64,000 nucleotides of DNA from Hydrotalea flava (lineage in GTDB: Bacteria > Bacteroidota > Bacteroidia > Chitinophagales > Chitinophagaceae), in the NCBI RefSeq assembly GCF_001623405.1, contig NZ_LUHG01000040.1, positions 1 through 64,000 of the forward strand. Direction: 5' to 3'. The first letter of the stretch is position 1. Each line of letters starts with the position of its first letter. A model generated the notes under the pieces. That model worked only from the letters and a program-made list of their open reading frames with translations. It was not told the origin of the DNA and ran no database searches. Positions 27,950-37,039 of this stretch are shown in pieces. The position numbers and the translations under genes were made by a program.

Positions 27950-28270
27950 ATGAAATTTGTATTTAGATATTTAGCCATTTTTTTACTCTACCTGTCCTGC
28001 CTTCCATGTGGAGACAGAGTGGAATGTAATGTAAAAACCCAGGCAAAAATTTCAACATCTACAAGTCATCATGGGCATAAACATTCTTCAGCGGCCTGTA
28101 CCCCTTTCTGCAATTGTTCCTGTTGCGCCGCCTCAGCGTTTAACTCTCCTTTATTAAAAGTACAAACTGACAAAGTATATTTTCAGTCAGTAAAATTTCC
28201 TCTTCATAATGAAGACTGCAATACCGAAGTCTTCTATTCCATTTGGCAACCGCCTAAATTAGCTGCATAA
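27950..28270 (+). CDS. Secreted Cys/His-rich protein ending in WQPPK (DUF6660-like)
   Basis: From ATG 27950 the 106-residue protein starts with a clean signal sequence (MKFVFRYLAIFLLYLSC). The middle holds a His/Ser stretch (SHHGHKHSS) and CTPFCNCSCCAAS, a dense group of Cys. The C-terminal SIWQPPK is the family signature and appears again in the protein at 45810. The His/Cys cluster in a small secreted protein before RND pump genes suggests periplasmic metal binding. The in-frame ATG at 27911 is upstream of the likely transcript start. Confidence 0.75.
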   Translation: MKFVFRYLAIFLLYLSCLPCGDRVECNVKTQAKISTSTSHHGHKHSSAACTPFCNCSCCAASAFNSPLLKVQTDKVYFQSVKFPLHNEDCNTEVFYSIWQPPKLAA

Positions 28271-28340
28271 TAAACCCTTCTTTCAGTGCAGCGTCATACA
28301 CTGCTGTTTGCATTTTATCATTTAAGATACCAAGTTGGTT

Positions 28341-28522
28341 ATGACTAAAAGAAAAAAGTCAATGGCCCGCAGTAAACCAGTTTACAGCAAAATAAAAGAC
28401 CCTTAAAACCGAAATGGATGCGGGTTACAAAAATCATTACAATGATAGTGTTTGGCATTTTAATGCTGATGGCTATTGCAGGAATGATTATAAAATATTA
28501 TAGACTTGTTTCAAAACATTAA
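28341..28522 (+). pseudogene. Possible frame-broken small membrane protein
   Basis: One frame begins at ATG 28341 and gives 21 residues (MTKRKKSMARSKPVYSK, then stop at 28406). A second frame, open from 28376 to the stop at 28522, reads LQQNKRPLKPKWMRV followed by a membrane helix (IITMIVFGILMLMAIAGMII). Joined by a one-base shift, they would give a protein like the 49-residue one at 27639. Alternatively, only the 34-residue product from ATG 28418 is made. The frame change may be real decay, a programmed shift or a sequence error. Confidence 0.35.
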
Positions 28523-28530
28523 ATAGAATT

Positions 28531-31500
28531 ATGCTCAATAAAATCATTCAATTCTCCATAAAAAATAAATTGGTCATCTGCCTGTTTACACTTGCATTAA
28601 TAATATGGGGTGTTTACTCGGCAAAAAAATTGCCGATTGATGCCGTGCCTGATATTACTAATAACCAGGTACAGGTTATAACTTTAAGCCCATCGCTGGC
28701 GGCACAGGAAGTAGAACAACTGATTTCTTTTCCGGTGGAACAAACAATGGCCACCATTCCGGAAGTGCAGGAAATCCGTTCCATATCCAGGTTTGGATTA
28801 TCCGTAGTTACTGTTGTATTTCATGATGATGCCAACATATATTGGGCCCGTCAGCAAGTAGGTGAACGGCTGATAGAAGCCCGTAACCAGATACCGAATA
28901 ATATAGGCAACCCGGAAATGGCTCCTATTTCTACGGGATTAGGTGAAATTTACCAATATGTTTTACACGCCAAAAAGGGCTTTGAAAATAAGTACGATGC
29001 AATGTCCCTTCGTACCCTACAGGACTGGATAGTTCGTCGTCAGTTGCTTGGCACACCCGGCATCGCCGATGTAAGCAGTTTCGGCGGTCTTTTAAAGCAA
29101 TATGAAATTGCTTTAAACACTGATAAGCTTCGCAGCTATAATCTATCCATAGCAGATGTATTCAATGCCCTTGAAAAAAATAATCAGAATACAGGTGGAG
29201 CTTATATTGACAAAAAACCCAATGCCTACTTTATCCGCAGCGAAGGATTTATTAAAACCATTACTGACATTGAAAAAATTGTAGTTACAAGAACTTCCGG
29301 CGGTTCCCCTGTATTGGTCAGAGATATTGCAACGGTACAGTTGGGCCATGCCACGCAATACGGGGCATTAACCCGTAATGCGGAAGGCGAAGTAGTTGGT
29401 GGCATTGTTTTAATGCTCAAGGGAGCAAATTCCAGCATTGTAATTAACAGTGTAAAAGATAAAATAACACAGATTCAGAAAAGCTTGCCGGAAGGTGTTG
29501 TGATTGAACCCTTCCTTGACAGAAGTGCTTTAGTGAGCAGGGCAATCGGAACCGTAAAAACAAACCTTATTGAAGGGTCTTTGATTGTAATTTTTGTATT
29601 GGTGGTTTTCCTTGGCAATATCCGTTCTGGCTTAATAGTGGCTTCCGTAATTCCCCTCGCCATGCTTTTTGCTATTTCGCTGATGAACATGTTTGGTGTG
29701 TCAGGCAACCTGATGAGTTTAGGCGCTATTGACTTTGGTTTGATTGTGGACGGAGCGGTGATTATTGTGGAAGCTACCATGCATCAGTTGGGGCATCGAA
29801 AACCCGGAAGACTAACGCAAGACCAATTGGATGATGAGGTATATAAGTCGGCAGGTAAAATGATGAACTCTGCAGCCTTTGGACAAATCATCATATTGAT
29901 TGTGTACCTGCCCATTCTTGCATTAGTAGGTATTGAAGGAAAAATGTTTGGACCAATGGCACAAACTGTTTCATTCGCAATCCTTGGAGCCTTTTTGTTG
30001 TCACTTACTTATGTGCCCATGATGAGTGCCCTGGTATTGAGCAAAAAAATAAGCCACAAAGAGAATCTATCTGATAAAATGATGAAATTTTTCCAGAGGC
30101 TTTATACTCCTTTAATACGAGGTGCTTTAAAAACGAAATTGCTTGTAGTAAGTATAGCTGTTGGTCTATTTATTATCAGTTTATTTATTTTCAAAACACT
30201 TGGTGGTGAATTTATTCCAACATTGGAAGAGGGCGATTTTGCAGTTGAAACAAGGTTACTCACTGGTAGTTCGTTAACTCAGACCATCGAAAAAATCACT
30301 CAGGCCTCTGACCTTTTGATGAAAAGATTTCCGGAAGTAAAAGAGGTGATTGGGAAAATAGGTGCATCAGAAATACCAACCGACCCTATGCCTATTGAAG
30401 CTTGTGATATGATTATTCTTTTAAAGGATAAAAAGGAATGGACCAGTGCCAGCAACCGGGAAGAGCTGGCAGAACTGATGCAAAAAGAACTGGAAAAAAT
30501 ACCGGGAATTTCTTATGGACTTTCTCAACCCATACAACTTCGGTTTAATGAATTGATTGCCGGTGTACGGCAAGATGTAGGAATTAAAATATTTGGAGAG
30601 GATTTGGATGTACTGGCAGATTTGGCAAAGAAAATTGGAACCATCGTTCCTACTGTTAAGGGTGCCGAAGATTTATATGTAGAACAGGTTACGGGTCTTC
30701 CGCAAATTGTTATTAAACTCAACAGGGATAAGATTGCTCAATTTGGTTTAAATGTAGAAGATGTGAACCGCACCATCAGCGCTGCATTTGCCGGGGAAGC
30801 TGCGGGTATTGTATATGAAGGCGAGAAACGTTTTGATATGGTGGTGCGGTTAGAAAAGACAGGCCGCCAGAGTATTGATGATGTAAAAGGATTATTTGTT
30901 GCGGCCCCTGATGGTAACCAGATCCCATTGGAACAGGTAGCCGATGTGAATTTGCAGTTAGGCCCTAACCAGATACAACGGGAAGATGCCAAAAGAAGAA
31001 TCATAGTAGGTTTTAATACAAGAGGCAGGGATATCTCGTCAGTTGTAAAAGAAATACGGGAAAATATTGAGAAGCAGGTAAAAATGCCTCCCGGTTACTT
31101 TATTACTTATGGAGGACAATTTAAAAATCTCGAAGAGGCCAATAAAAGATTATCTGTTGCTGTGCCTGTTGCATTAGCATTAATTCTCCTGCTTCTATTC
31201 TTTACGTTTGGTTCTATTAAATATTCACTACTCATTTTTACAGCTATACCGATGAGTGCTATTGGCGGTGTATTCGCTTTATGGTTCAGGGGAATGCCAT
31301 TCAGCATTTCCGCAGGTGTGGGTTTTATCGCACTGTTTGGTGTAGCTGTATTAAATGGCATTGTGTTAATCAGCGAATTTAACCGGCTAAAAAAGGAAGG
31401 TATGACCGACATAAATGCAATTATTCTAAAAGGAACCTCTGTAAGGTTGCGACCTGTGTTAATGACCGCAACAGTTGCTTCATTGGGCTTTTTACCAATG

Positions 31501-32907
31501 GCGTTGTCCACAGGTTCCGGAGCAGAAGTACAAAAGCCGTTGGCGACGGTTGTAATAGGCGGATTGATTACGGCTACTTTTCTTACGTTGGTAGTTTTGC
31601 CGGTGCTATACACCTGGTTTGAAAAGATAAAACCGAAGACGAAGAAGACCGATGTAACAAAAGGGCTGGCTTCATTGCTTATCCTGTTTTTTGTCTCATC
31701 ATTTGCAGCAAATGCACAACAACAACCAAAGTCAATCATCAATCTTAATGATGCTGTTGCAGCAGCTATGAAGAATAACCCGTTGGTAAAAGTAGGAACG
31801 CTGGATATAAGTTATCAGCAACAATTGAAAAAAACGGTAAAGGACTATGGCAAAACAAATGTAGGACTCACATTTGGGCAGTATAACAGTCGTATAGCGT
31901 ATGATAACAATTTCAATATTAATCAGAGCATACCGAATCCAGCTTACTTTAAAAGTCTCATAAAGCTATCTGAGTCAAATATCAAAAGCAGTGAGTGGCA
32001 ACTGAAAATTTATCAAACTGAACTGGCAGCGAATACTAAAACATCTTACTACCAGTTAAGTTTTTGGATTGAGGAAATAAGATTATTAAAAGAGTTGCTC
32101 GCTATTTACGAAAATGTATTGAAGGCATCTGCGTTGCGGTACAAAACGGGTGAAACAAATGCATTGGAAAATTATAATGCTGAAAGCAAGGTGAATGAGA
32201 TAAAGGCGCAATTGAGAAATGCGGAAGAAGGTTACCGTATTGAATTAAACCGTCTGAAAGTGTTTACTGCAGATTCTTCTGTTACGGCCATTGCCGACAC
32301 TTCACTTATTGAAAAGCAGATACAGGTAAACTTTGATACTGCTGCCATTGCGGCCAACCCTACACTGGCATTTATTAAACAGCAGATTGATATTGCAAAC
32401 CGGGAGAAAGCTGTTGAGCAATCGAGATTAAAACCTGATTTCTCAGTAGGCTATTTCAACCAGTCGCTGGTGGGCTATCAAACCGTAAACGGTGTTGATA
32501 AATATTATGGAGTTGGCCGCCGTTTCCAGGGTGTTAATTTGGGCATCAGCATTCCCATATTTGCCAGGGCGCAAAAAGAAAAAGTAAAAGCGGCAGAAAT
32601 AAACCGGGTGCGTCGTGAAGCAGAACTGACCAATTATCAATACAACCTGCAGGCCGAATTGACAAGGCTGTTTGGCGAATTGCAAAAACAAAGAGTTCAA
32701 ATCAACTACTACCGCAATACTGCTTTACCGCAAGCCGATCTCATCATCAACCAGGCGCAAAAAGCTTTTACTGCCGGTGAAATCGGTTACTATGAGTTGA
32801 CGCAATCACTCAATAATGCCGTTATTGTAAAACAGGAATACACCAAACTTTTAAACCAATACAATCAAACCGTCATTGCTATCGAATTTATCGGCGGCAT
32901 CAATTAA
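28531..32907 (+). CDS. HME-RND pump fused to its TolC-type outer-membrane channel
   Basis: Residues 1 to about 1035 are a CusA/CzcA pump (DFGLIVDGAVIIVEATM in the proton-relay helix; PVEQTMATIPEV in the first loop). Residues about 1045-1065 form a hydrophobic stretch ending in AANAQQQ that looks like a signal peptide inside the protein. From about 1067 a TolC/OEP domain follows (LNDAVAAAMKNNPLVKVG at its start, two long helical repeats with coiled coils). CzcA-TolC fusions are known in Bacteroidota. Whether the channel is cut off after export cannot be read from sequence. The adaptor gene follows after 26 bases, so this is a whole tripartite metal exporter. Confidence 0.9.
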   Translation: MLNKIIQFSIKNKLVICLFTLALIIWGVYSAKKLPIDAVPDITNNQVQVITLSPSLAAQEVEQLISFPVEQTMATIPEVQEIRSISRFGLSVVTVVFHDDANIYWARQQVGERLIEARNQIPNNIGNPEMAPISTGLGEIYQYVLHAKKGFENKYDAMSLRTLQDWIVRRQLLGTPGIADVSSFGGLLKQYEIALNTDKLRSYNLSIADVFNALEKNNQNTGGAYIDKKPNAYFIRSEGFIKTITDIEKIVVTRTSGGSPVLVRDIATVQLGHATQYGALTRNAEGEVVGGIVLMLKGANSSIVINSVKDKITQIQKSLPEGVVIEPFLDRSALVSRAIGTVKTNLIEGSLIVIFVLVVFLGNIRSGLIVASVIPLAMLFAISLMNMFGVSGNLMSLGAIDFGLIVDGAVIIVEATMHQLGHRKPGRLTQDQLDDEVYKSAGKMMNSAAFGQIIILIVYLPILALVGIEGKMFGPMAQTVSFAILGAFLLSLTYVPMMSALVLSKKISHKENLSDKMMKFFQRLYTPLIRGALKTKLLVVSIAVGLFIISLFIFKTLGGEFIPTLEEGDFAVETRLLTGSSLTQTIEKITQASDLLMKRFPEVKEVIGKIGASEIPTDPMPIEACDMIILLKDKKEWTSASNREELAELMQKELEKIPGISYGLSQPIQLRFNELIAGVRQDVGIKIFGEDLDVLADLAKKIGTIVPTVKGAEDLYVEQVTGLPQIVIKLNRDKIAQFGLNVEDVNRTISAAFAGEAAGIVYEGEKRFDMVVRLEKTGRQSIDDVKGLFVAAPDGNQIPLEQVADVNLQLGPNQIQREDAKRRIIVGFNTRGRDISSVVKEIRENIEKQVKMPPGYFITYGGQFKNLEEANKRLSVAVPVALALILLLLFFTFGSIKYSLLIFTAIPMSAIGGVFALWFRGMPFSISAGVGFIALFGVAVLNGIVLISEFNRLKKEGMTDINAIILKGTSVRLRPVLMTATVASLGFLPMALSTGSGAEVQKPLATVVIGGLITATFLTLVVLPVLYTWFEKIKPKTKKTDVTKGLASLLILFFVSSFAANAQQQPKSIINLNDAVAAAMKNNPLVKVGTLDISYQQQLKKTVKDYGKTNVGLTFGQYNSRIAYDNNFNINQSIPNPAYFKSLIKLSESNIKSSEWQLKIYQTELAANTKTSYYQLSFWIEEIRLLKELLAIYENVLKASALRYKTGETNALENYNAESKVNEIKAQLRNAEEGYRIELNRLKVFTADSSVTAIADTSLIEKQIQVNFDTAAIAANPTLAFIKQQIDIANREKAVEQSRLKPDFSVGYFNQSLVGYQTVNGVDKYYGVGRRFQGVNLGISIPIFARAQKEKVKAAEINRVRREAELTNYQYNLQAELTRLFGELQKQRVQINYYRNTALPQADLIINQAQKAFTAGEIGYYELTQSLNNAVIVKQEYTKLLNQYNQTVIAIEFIGGIN

Positions 32908-32933
32908 TAAGAACGGGCTAAAATAAAATTAAT

Positions 32934-34145
32934 ATGAAACAAAAATTTTTAAGTTCACTTGTTATACTCACTGCGGCCACTATATGGCTTTCATCCTGCT
33001 CTTCCAAAGGAGGTGCCGAAGCTGCCCCTGCACAAGAAACTAAAACTGAAGAAGCTGACATGGTGGATTTGTCTGAAGACCAGTTTAAAACAGTCAACAT
33101 ACAATTCGGCGCTGTAGAAGATAAAAACCTCAGTAGTGTTATCAGGGCAACTGGTGTGCTGGATGTACCTCCACAGCAATTGATAACTGTCTCCTCTCCT
33201 TATGGTGGTACATTAAAGAGTACTGAATTGTTGCAAGGGAAACCTGTTACAAAAGGAGAAGTAATAGCTGTATTGGAAAACCCTGAATTTATTCAGTTGC
33301 AACAAGACTACCTGGACTATAAAAGCCAGTTGGTTTACCTGAAAGAAGAATTGGACCGTCAGCAGGAATTGGCTAAAGAAAATGTAAATGCAAAGAAGAC
33401 CCTGCAAAAAGCCGGCAGCGATTACAATAGTATCATGGCAAGGGTGCAGGGCTTAAAATCAAAGCTGCAACTCATCAATATTAATCCTGATAAAATCAAT
33501 CCTGCAAACATCTCCGGCAGGGCAAATATTTATGCTCCTATATCAGGCTATGTTACTAAGGTATTGGTGAACATAGGCAAGTTTGTAAACGCTAACCAGG
33601 AGCTATTTGAAATTGTAGATACCCGTCACCTTCATGCAGAACTTACCATTTTTGAAAAAGATGTTCCAAAATTGAAAATAGGTCAGAAAATACGTTTTGT
33701 GTTGAATAATGAAACAAAAGAGCGTTTTGCAGCAGTGTATTTAATAGGACGTGAAATCAGTGCTGAGCGAACGGTTCGGGTGCATGGACATTTGTTGCAG
33801 GAAGATAAAAACCTGTTACCAGGTATGTACCTGAAAGCAATTGTAGAAACTGGTGTTGCTACCACTACTGCATTGCCTGATAAAGCGATTGTACAATCGG
33901 CAGGCAAGTCATACATTTTTATTGCATCAGAAGAAATGAAAGAGGGAAAAAAGCCAGATGATGCTAATAAAAATACAACTGTTGAAAAGCATATTGCCTT
34001 TAAAAGAATTGAAATAACTATCGGTGTTTCAGAAAATGGATACACAGAAATTATTTTACCTGAAGGCTTTGACAAAAACAGCAAGGTAGTGGTTAACGGA
34101 GCCTACGATTTGTTATCGAAAATGAATAATGTGGAGGAGGAATAA
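32934..34145 (+). CDS. RND adaptor / membrane fusion lipoprotein (CusB/CzcB type)
   Basis: A lipoprotein signal ends at Cys22 (WLSSC). The barrel-sandwich half motifs (TVSSPYGGTLKSTELLQGKPVTKGEVIAVLENPEF and the returning NIYAPISGYVTKVLVNIGKFV, given here as positions about 83-117 and 199-220) flank a coiled-coil hairpin. The beta-barrel and membrane-proximal domains follow. It would join pump and channel across the periplasm. No Met-rich N-terminal metal site as in E. coli CusB is visible. It is the partner of the fused pump at 28531, and perhaps also of the lone pump at 22175. A family-1 hairpin repeat follows the stop by 9 bases. Confidence 0.9.
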   Translation: MKQKFLSSLVILTAATIWLSSCSSKGGAEAAPAQETKTEEADMVDLSEDQFKTVNIQFGAVEDKNLSSVIRATGVLDVPPQQLITVSSPYGGTLKSTELLQGKPVTKGEVIAVLENPEFIQLQQDYLDYKSQLVYLKEELDRQQELAKENVNAKKTLQKAGSDYNSIMARVQGLKSKLQLININPDKINPANISGRANIYAPISGYVTKVLVNIGKFVNANQELFEIVDTRHLHAELTIFEKDVPKLKIGQKIRFVLNNETKERFAAVYLIGREISAERTVRVHGHLLQEDKNLLPGMYLKAIVETGVATTTALPDKAIVQSAGKSYIFIASEEMKEGKKPDDANKNTTVEKHIAFKRIEITIGVSENGYTEIILPEGFDKNSKVVVNGAYDLLSKMNNVEEE

Positions 34146-34154
34146 ATTCTATAT

Positions 34155-34223
34155 GGGTCGGAGCCCTGCCTTGTTTGTCCCGTTTTAAAATGGAAAACCT
34201 TGAATGGCAGGGTTTCCGTACCC
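34155..34223. repeat. Dispersed hairpin repeat, family 1, copy 2
   Basis: The same arms as at 25428-25494, in the same direction, with an unrelated loop of about 35 bases. The inner stem is CCCTGCC with GGCAGGG. Both copies follow the end of an efflux gene closely, by 34 and 9 bases. Confidence 0.7.
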
Positions 34224-34276
34224 ACCAAAAAAATAATTGTCTGATTGATTTATTTAAAACAAAACCAATTTTAATT

Positions 34277-34513
34277 ATGAAAAAGATACTCGTTACCGCT
34301 ATACTGTCTATAGCAATCGCAACATCTTTTACAGCCTGCAATAATGCTGCTGATAAAACTAAAGAAGCAGATAAAGAAAAACTACATGATGTGCATGATG
34401 GCGACAATCATAAAAAAGACGACGGTCACCAGCATGACACCACCTATAAAAACGATATCGATACTATGGGCATGAAAATGGGTGACAATGAATTGGATAC
34501 AAAGAAAAAATAA
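34277..34513 (+). CDS. Small His/Asp-rich lipoprotein
   Basis: The ATG at 34277 gives a lipoprotein signal with FTAC as lipobox (Cys20). The frame upstream of it runs through the hairpin repeat and is not coding. The 58-residue mature part is very hydrophilic and has many His and Asp (HDVHDGDNHKKDDGHQHD) and a late GMKMGDNE. This is a typical low-complexity metal buffer. No family is recognised. It stands between the adaptor and the next small secreted protein. Confidence 0.65.
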   Translation: MKKILVTAILSIAIATSFTACNNAADKTKEADKEKLHDVHDGDNHKKDDGHQHDTTYKNDIDTMGMKMGDNELDTKKK

Positions 34514-34536
34514 ATCATCATTTAAAATTAAAAATT

Positions 34537-34932
34537 ATGAAACAGTTATTTGCATTTATCGTGATGCTGTTATCTGCATCTTTTTTGAACGCACAGGACA
34601 TGATAACCTTGAGTACAGGAGAAATCATTAATGGAAAAGTAGCCGAAGTGGGGACCACTGAAGTGAGATATTACAGGGCTGATAATATAGACGGCCCCGT
34701 ATATGTGACCAGTAAAGCAGAGGTGGCGCAAATTGTTTATGCCAACGGCACCAAAGATGTTTTTCAGTCACAGACCGCACAGCCTATTGTACGAACAATA
34801 GTATATGACAGACGGACTGGCAGAGGTTTTTACCGGCCTTATGTGTATCCGATAATTACACCACATATTGATTTGGGCCACCACGGAATCTTCGGAGGGC
34901 ATCATGGTGGTTACTACGGAGGACATCATTAG
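34537..34932 (+). CDS. Secreted protein with a His/Gly/Tyr-rich tail
   Basis: A signal peptide to LNAQ is followed by a beta-rich domain starting MITLSTGEIINGKVAEV with YYRADNIDGPVY and AQIVYANGTKDVF, a pattern frequent in Bacteroidota secreted proteins of unknown function. The C-terminal 25 residues are rich in His and Gly (GHHGIFGGHHGGYYGGHH), a likely metal-binding tail that is a local adaptation. It lies 23 bases after the His-rich lipoprotein gene and probably shares its transcript. Confidence 0.65.
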   Translation: MKQLFAFIVMLLSASFLNAQDMITLSTGEIINGKVAEVGTTEVRYYRADNIDGPVYVTSKAEVAQIVYANGTKDVFQSQTAQPIVRTIVYDRRTGRGFYRPYVYPIITPHIDLGHHGIFGGHHGGYYGGHH

Positions 34933-34993
34933 TCTTAAATGATTTCGAAAAACGAAAATTAACTGGATTGATTTATAAGAATTCTTTTCAATT

Positions 34994-35371
34994 ATGCTAC
35001 AGCTTTTAGATTTTACCCAAAAAAATATTATAGCAACAAGGGCAAATGATTTGTTGGGTATCAAAGACTACGAGAAAATACACCCCTTTATCCATAATAT
35101 TATCGGCACCGGGAAAAAAGTCAGGTGGTATTTTGAAATGGATGATTGCTCCTCTTCAGATTCAACCGGTTTTTGGGAAGACGGCATTATCGAAGTTAAT
35201 TATGGTAAAATGAATTTTACGCATGCAGAAGATATTGAAAAAATTGCCATTGTTGGTGCTAAAAAATGGGAAAAGTGGATGCATTCAATAATGAAACCTT
35301 TTACAAAGGCAAGCATAATGTATTTTGATTTGCCCGATAGAGAAAAGGCAAGGGAATGGATTCTGAATTAA
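34994..35371 (+). CDS. SpoIIAA-like STAS protein
   Basis: A 125-residue cytoplasmic protein of the SpoIIAA-like (STAS/SEC14-related) family. Markers are YEKIHPFIHNII, RWYFEMDDCS, and the end with KPFTKASIMYFDLPDREKAREWI. Members are small, often near metal or stress genes, with unknown ligand. There is no membrane part. It follows the His-tailed secreted protein and precedes the MgtC-like gene on the same strand. Confidence 0.75.
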   Translation: MLQLLDFTQKNIIATRANDLLGIKDYEKIHPFIHNIIGTGKKVRWYFEMDDCSSSDSTGFWEDGIIEVNYGKMNFTHAEDIEKIAIVGAKKWEKWMHSIMKPFTKASIMYFDLPDREKAREWILN

Positions 35372-35449
35372 TATAACCGGGCTTTAATGTTTAATGCATG
35401 TTATCAGTCAGGATTCACTGTTTAAGTAATCATATTTAAAAGGCAAAAA

Positions 35450-35926
35450 ATGGATATAAGATTTGAATTAATTATGGTTGTAAAGCTTTTGGTAGCATTT
35501 GCATTTGGAGCATTTATAGGATACGATAGAGAAAAGCAGGGAAAAGATGCAGGCATCAGAACCTATGCTGCCATTTGTTTTGGGGCAACTCTATTTACTG
35601 CTATAGCGGATGAGTTTAATGATATAGCAGCGGCATCCAGGATCATTTCAAACATTGTAGTGGGTATTGGATTTTTGGGAGCAGGAATTATTGGCAACAG
35701 TAATACTTCGAATGCTACTTACGGGTTAACTACCGCTGCTACTGTTTGGTGTACGGCAGCAGTAGGTGTTGCAGTAGGGATGGATAATTTTATTATTGCC
35801 ATCGTAGCTTCATTAATGCTATACTTTTTGTTATCGTTAGACCGGCAAAAGTGGTATATCAGCTGGATGAATAAAATTAAAAGCAAAAATGATAAAGCAT
35901 CCAATGATTCAACAAACTTAACTTAA
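35450..35926 (+). CDS. MgtC/SapB-family membrane protein
   Basis: A 158-residue protein with four or five membrane helices and the MgtC signature GAFIGYDREKQGKDAGIRTY near residues 22-41. A later FLGAGIIG motif and GLTTAATVWCTAAVGVAVGMG-like helix (ending MDN here) follow. MgtC-type proteins modulate membrane energetics or metal homeostasis, and several bacteria use them under Mg limitation. Only the membrane domain is present and the C-terminal ACT-like domain of longer members is missing, as in SapB forms. Confidence 0.8.
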   Translation: MDIRFELIMVVKLLVAFAFGAFIGYDREKQGKDAGIRTYAAICFGATLFTAIADEFNDIAAASRIISNIVVGIGFLGAGIIGNSNTSNATYGLTTAATVWCTAAVGVAVGMDNFIIAIVASLMLYFLLSLDRQKWYISWMNKIKSKNDKASNDSTNLT

Positions 35927-35956
35927 ATAAATTATTCATCTTAAAAACTAAAACAT

Positions 35957-36244
35957 ATGAAATGTCCATCGTGTAACGAAACATTGTTGATGACCGACAG
36001 GCAAGGAATTGAAATTGATTATTGCCCTAAGTGTCGTGGTGTATGGCTTGATAAAGGCGAGTTAGATAAAATAATTGAGAAATCTCTTGAACAGCAAGAC
36101 CCCGATCAAAATCAGCAAAATCAAAATTACAAGCCTCCATATAATCAAGACGGCTATGAAGGCGGAGGTTATCGAGGTAGTAAGCATGGCGGGTATGGCA
36201 AACATAGCAGGCGAGGCTTTCTTGGAAGCCTGTTTGATTTTTAA
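35957..36244 (+). CDS. TFIIB-type zinc-ribbon protein
   Basis: Residues 1-40 are a zf-TFIIB domain: MKCPSCNETL and DYCPKCRGVWLDKGELDKII contain the four Cys that bind zinc. The rest is a Gln/Asn-rich, then Gly/Tyr/His-rich low-complexity tail (GGYRGSKHGGYGKHSRRG), probably disordered, ending in a hydrophobic FLGSLFDF. This family occurs widely in bacteria with unknown function. The His-rich tail would fit metal buffering in the cytoplasm. Confidence 0.8.
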   Translation: MKCPSCNETLLMTDRQGIEIDYCPKCRGVWLDKGELDKIIEKSLEQQDPDQNQQNQNYKPPYNQDGYEGGGYRGSKHGGYGKHSRRGFLGSLFDF

Positions 36245-36301
36245 AACCAATAAATAAATTAGCCGGTAAGCAAAGCACAGATTGTAGCGTAAAGCATAAT
36301 T

Positions 36302-36919
36302 ATGAAATTGAAACAAGTAGTATTATTTATTCTTTTTCTTGTTGTAATTGACCAGGCTATAAAATTTTACATTAAGACAAATTTTTATTATGGTGAAGAA
36401 CATAAAGTGTTTGGTCTAAACTGGTTCAGGCTTCATTTTATAGAAAACTCCGGAATGGCATGGGGATGGAAGTTAGGGAAAGGAGATATAGCAAAAGTTG
36501 CATTAACACTGTTCAGGCTTATTGCCGTAATATGGGGTTCATTTTATATAAAGAAAATTATAAGTAAAAATTATCACAAAGGATTTATCATTTGCGTGGC
36601 TTTTATATATGCAGGTGCTTTGGGTAATTTAATTGACAGCCTTTTTTACGGATTAATATTTGAAAATAGTGATCCCGATCTTGAAAATATTGCAAGGGCA
36701 TTTTCATCCAATGGCGGTTATGCTGGTTTAATGTATGGCCGTGTGGTGGATATGTGGTACTTCCCACTTATCAATACAACATTACCTTCAGGGTTACCGA
36801 TTTGGGCCGGCAAACACTTTGAATTTTTTCAACCGGTGTTTAATACAGCTGATGTATGGGTATCAACAGGTGTAATAACACTTCTGATATTTCAAAAACG
36901 GTTTTTAAAAAAAAAGTGA
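36302..36919 (+). CDS. lspA: Lipoprotein signal peptidase (LspA)
   Basis: A 205-residue inner-membrane aspartic peptidase with the LspA blocks: VVIDQAIKFYIK, HFIENSGMAWGW, AGALGNLIDSL, GRVVDMWYFP and FNTADVWVSTGV. The catalytic Asp residues are those of VVD and TAD. It cuts lipoprotein signal peptides after lipidation. The genome surely has a chromosomal lspA, so this is an extra copy. LspA genes also occur in pbr lead-resistance operons together with an FTR1-type permease, as here. It would process the island's own lipoproteins (21478, 32934, 34277) or act in lead sequestration. Confidence 0.9.
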   Translation: MKLKQVVLFILFLVVIDQAIKFYIKTNFYYGEEHKVFGLNWFRLHFIENSGMAWGWKLGKGDIAKVALTLFRLIAVIWGSFYIKKIISKNYHKGFIICVAFIYAGALGNLIDSLFYGLIFENSDPDLENIARAFSSNGGYAGLMYGRVVDMWYFPLINTTLPSGLPIWAGKHFEFFQPVFNTADVWVSTGVITLLIFQKRFLKKK

Positions 36920-37039
36920 ATATTGAAAGTGATTGGCAGCCTGATCATAGATAATCACATCAGGCCTGAAATTCACCCGATTTTGCAAACGGAACTGATA
37001 GAATTAAAGGGAATTTCGCAACTAAAATTCAACACACAA

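Noticed and set aside
36923-37039. TTG-started N-terminal extension of the FTR1 fusion
   Set aside because: The extension has no signal sequence, whereas ATG 37040 is followed at once by one.
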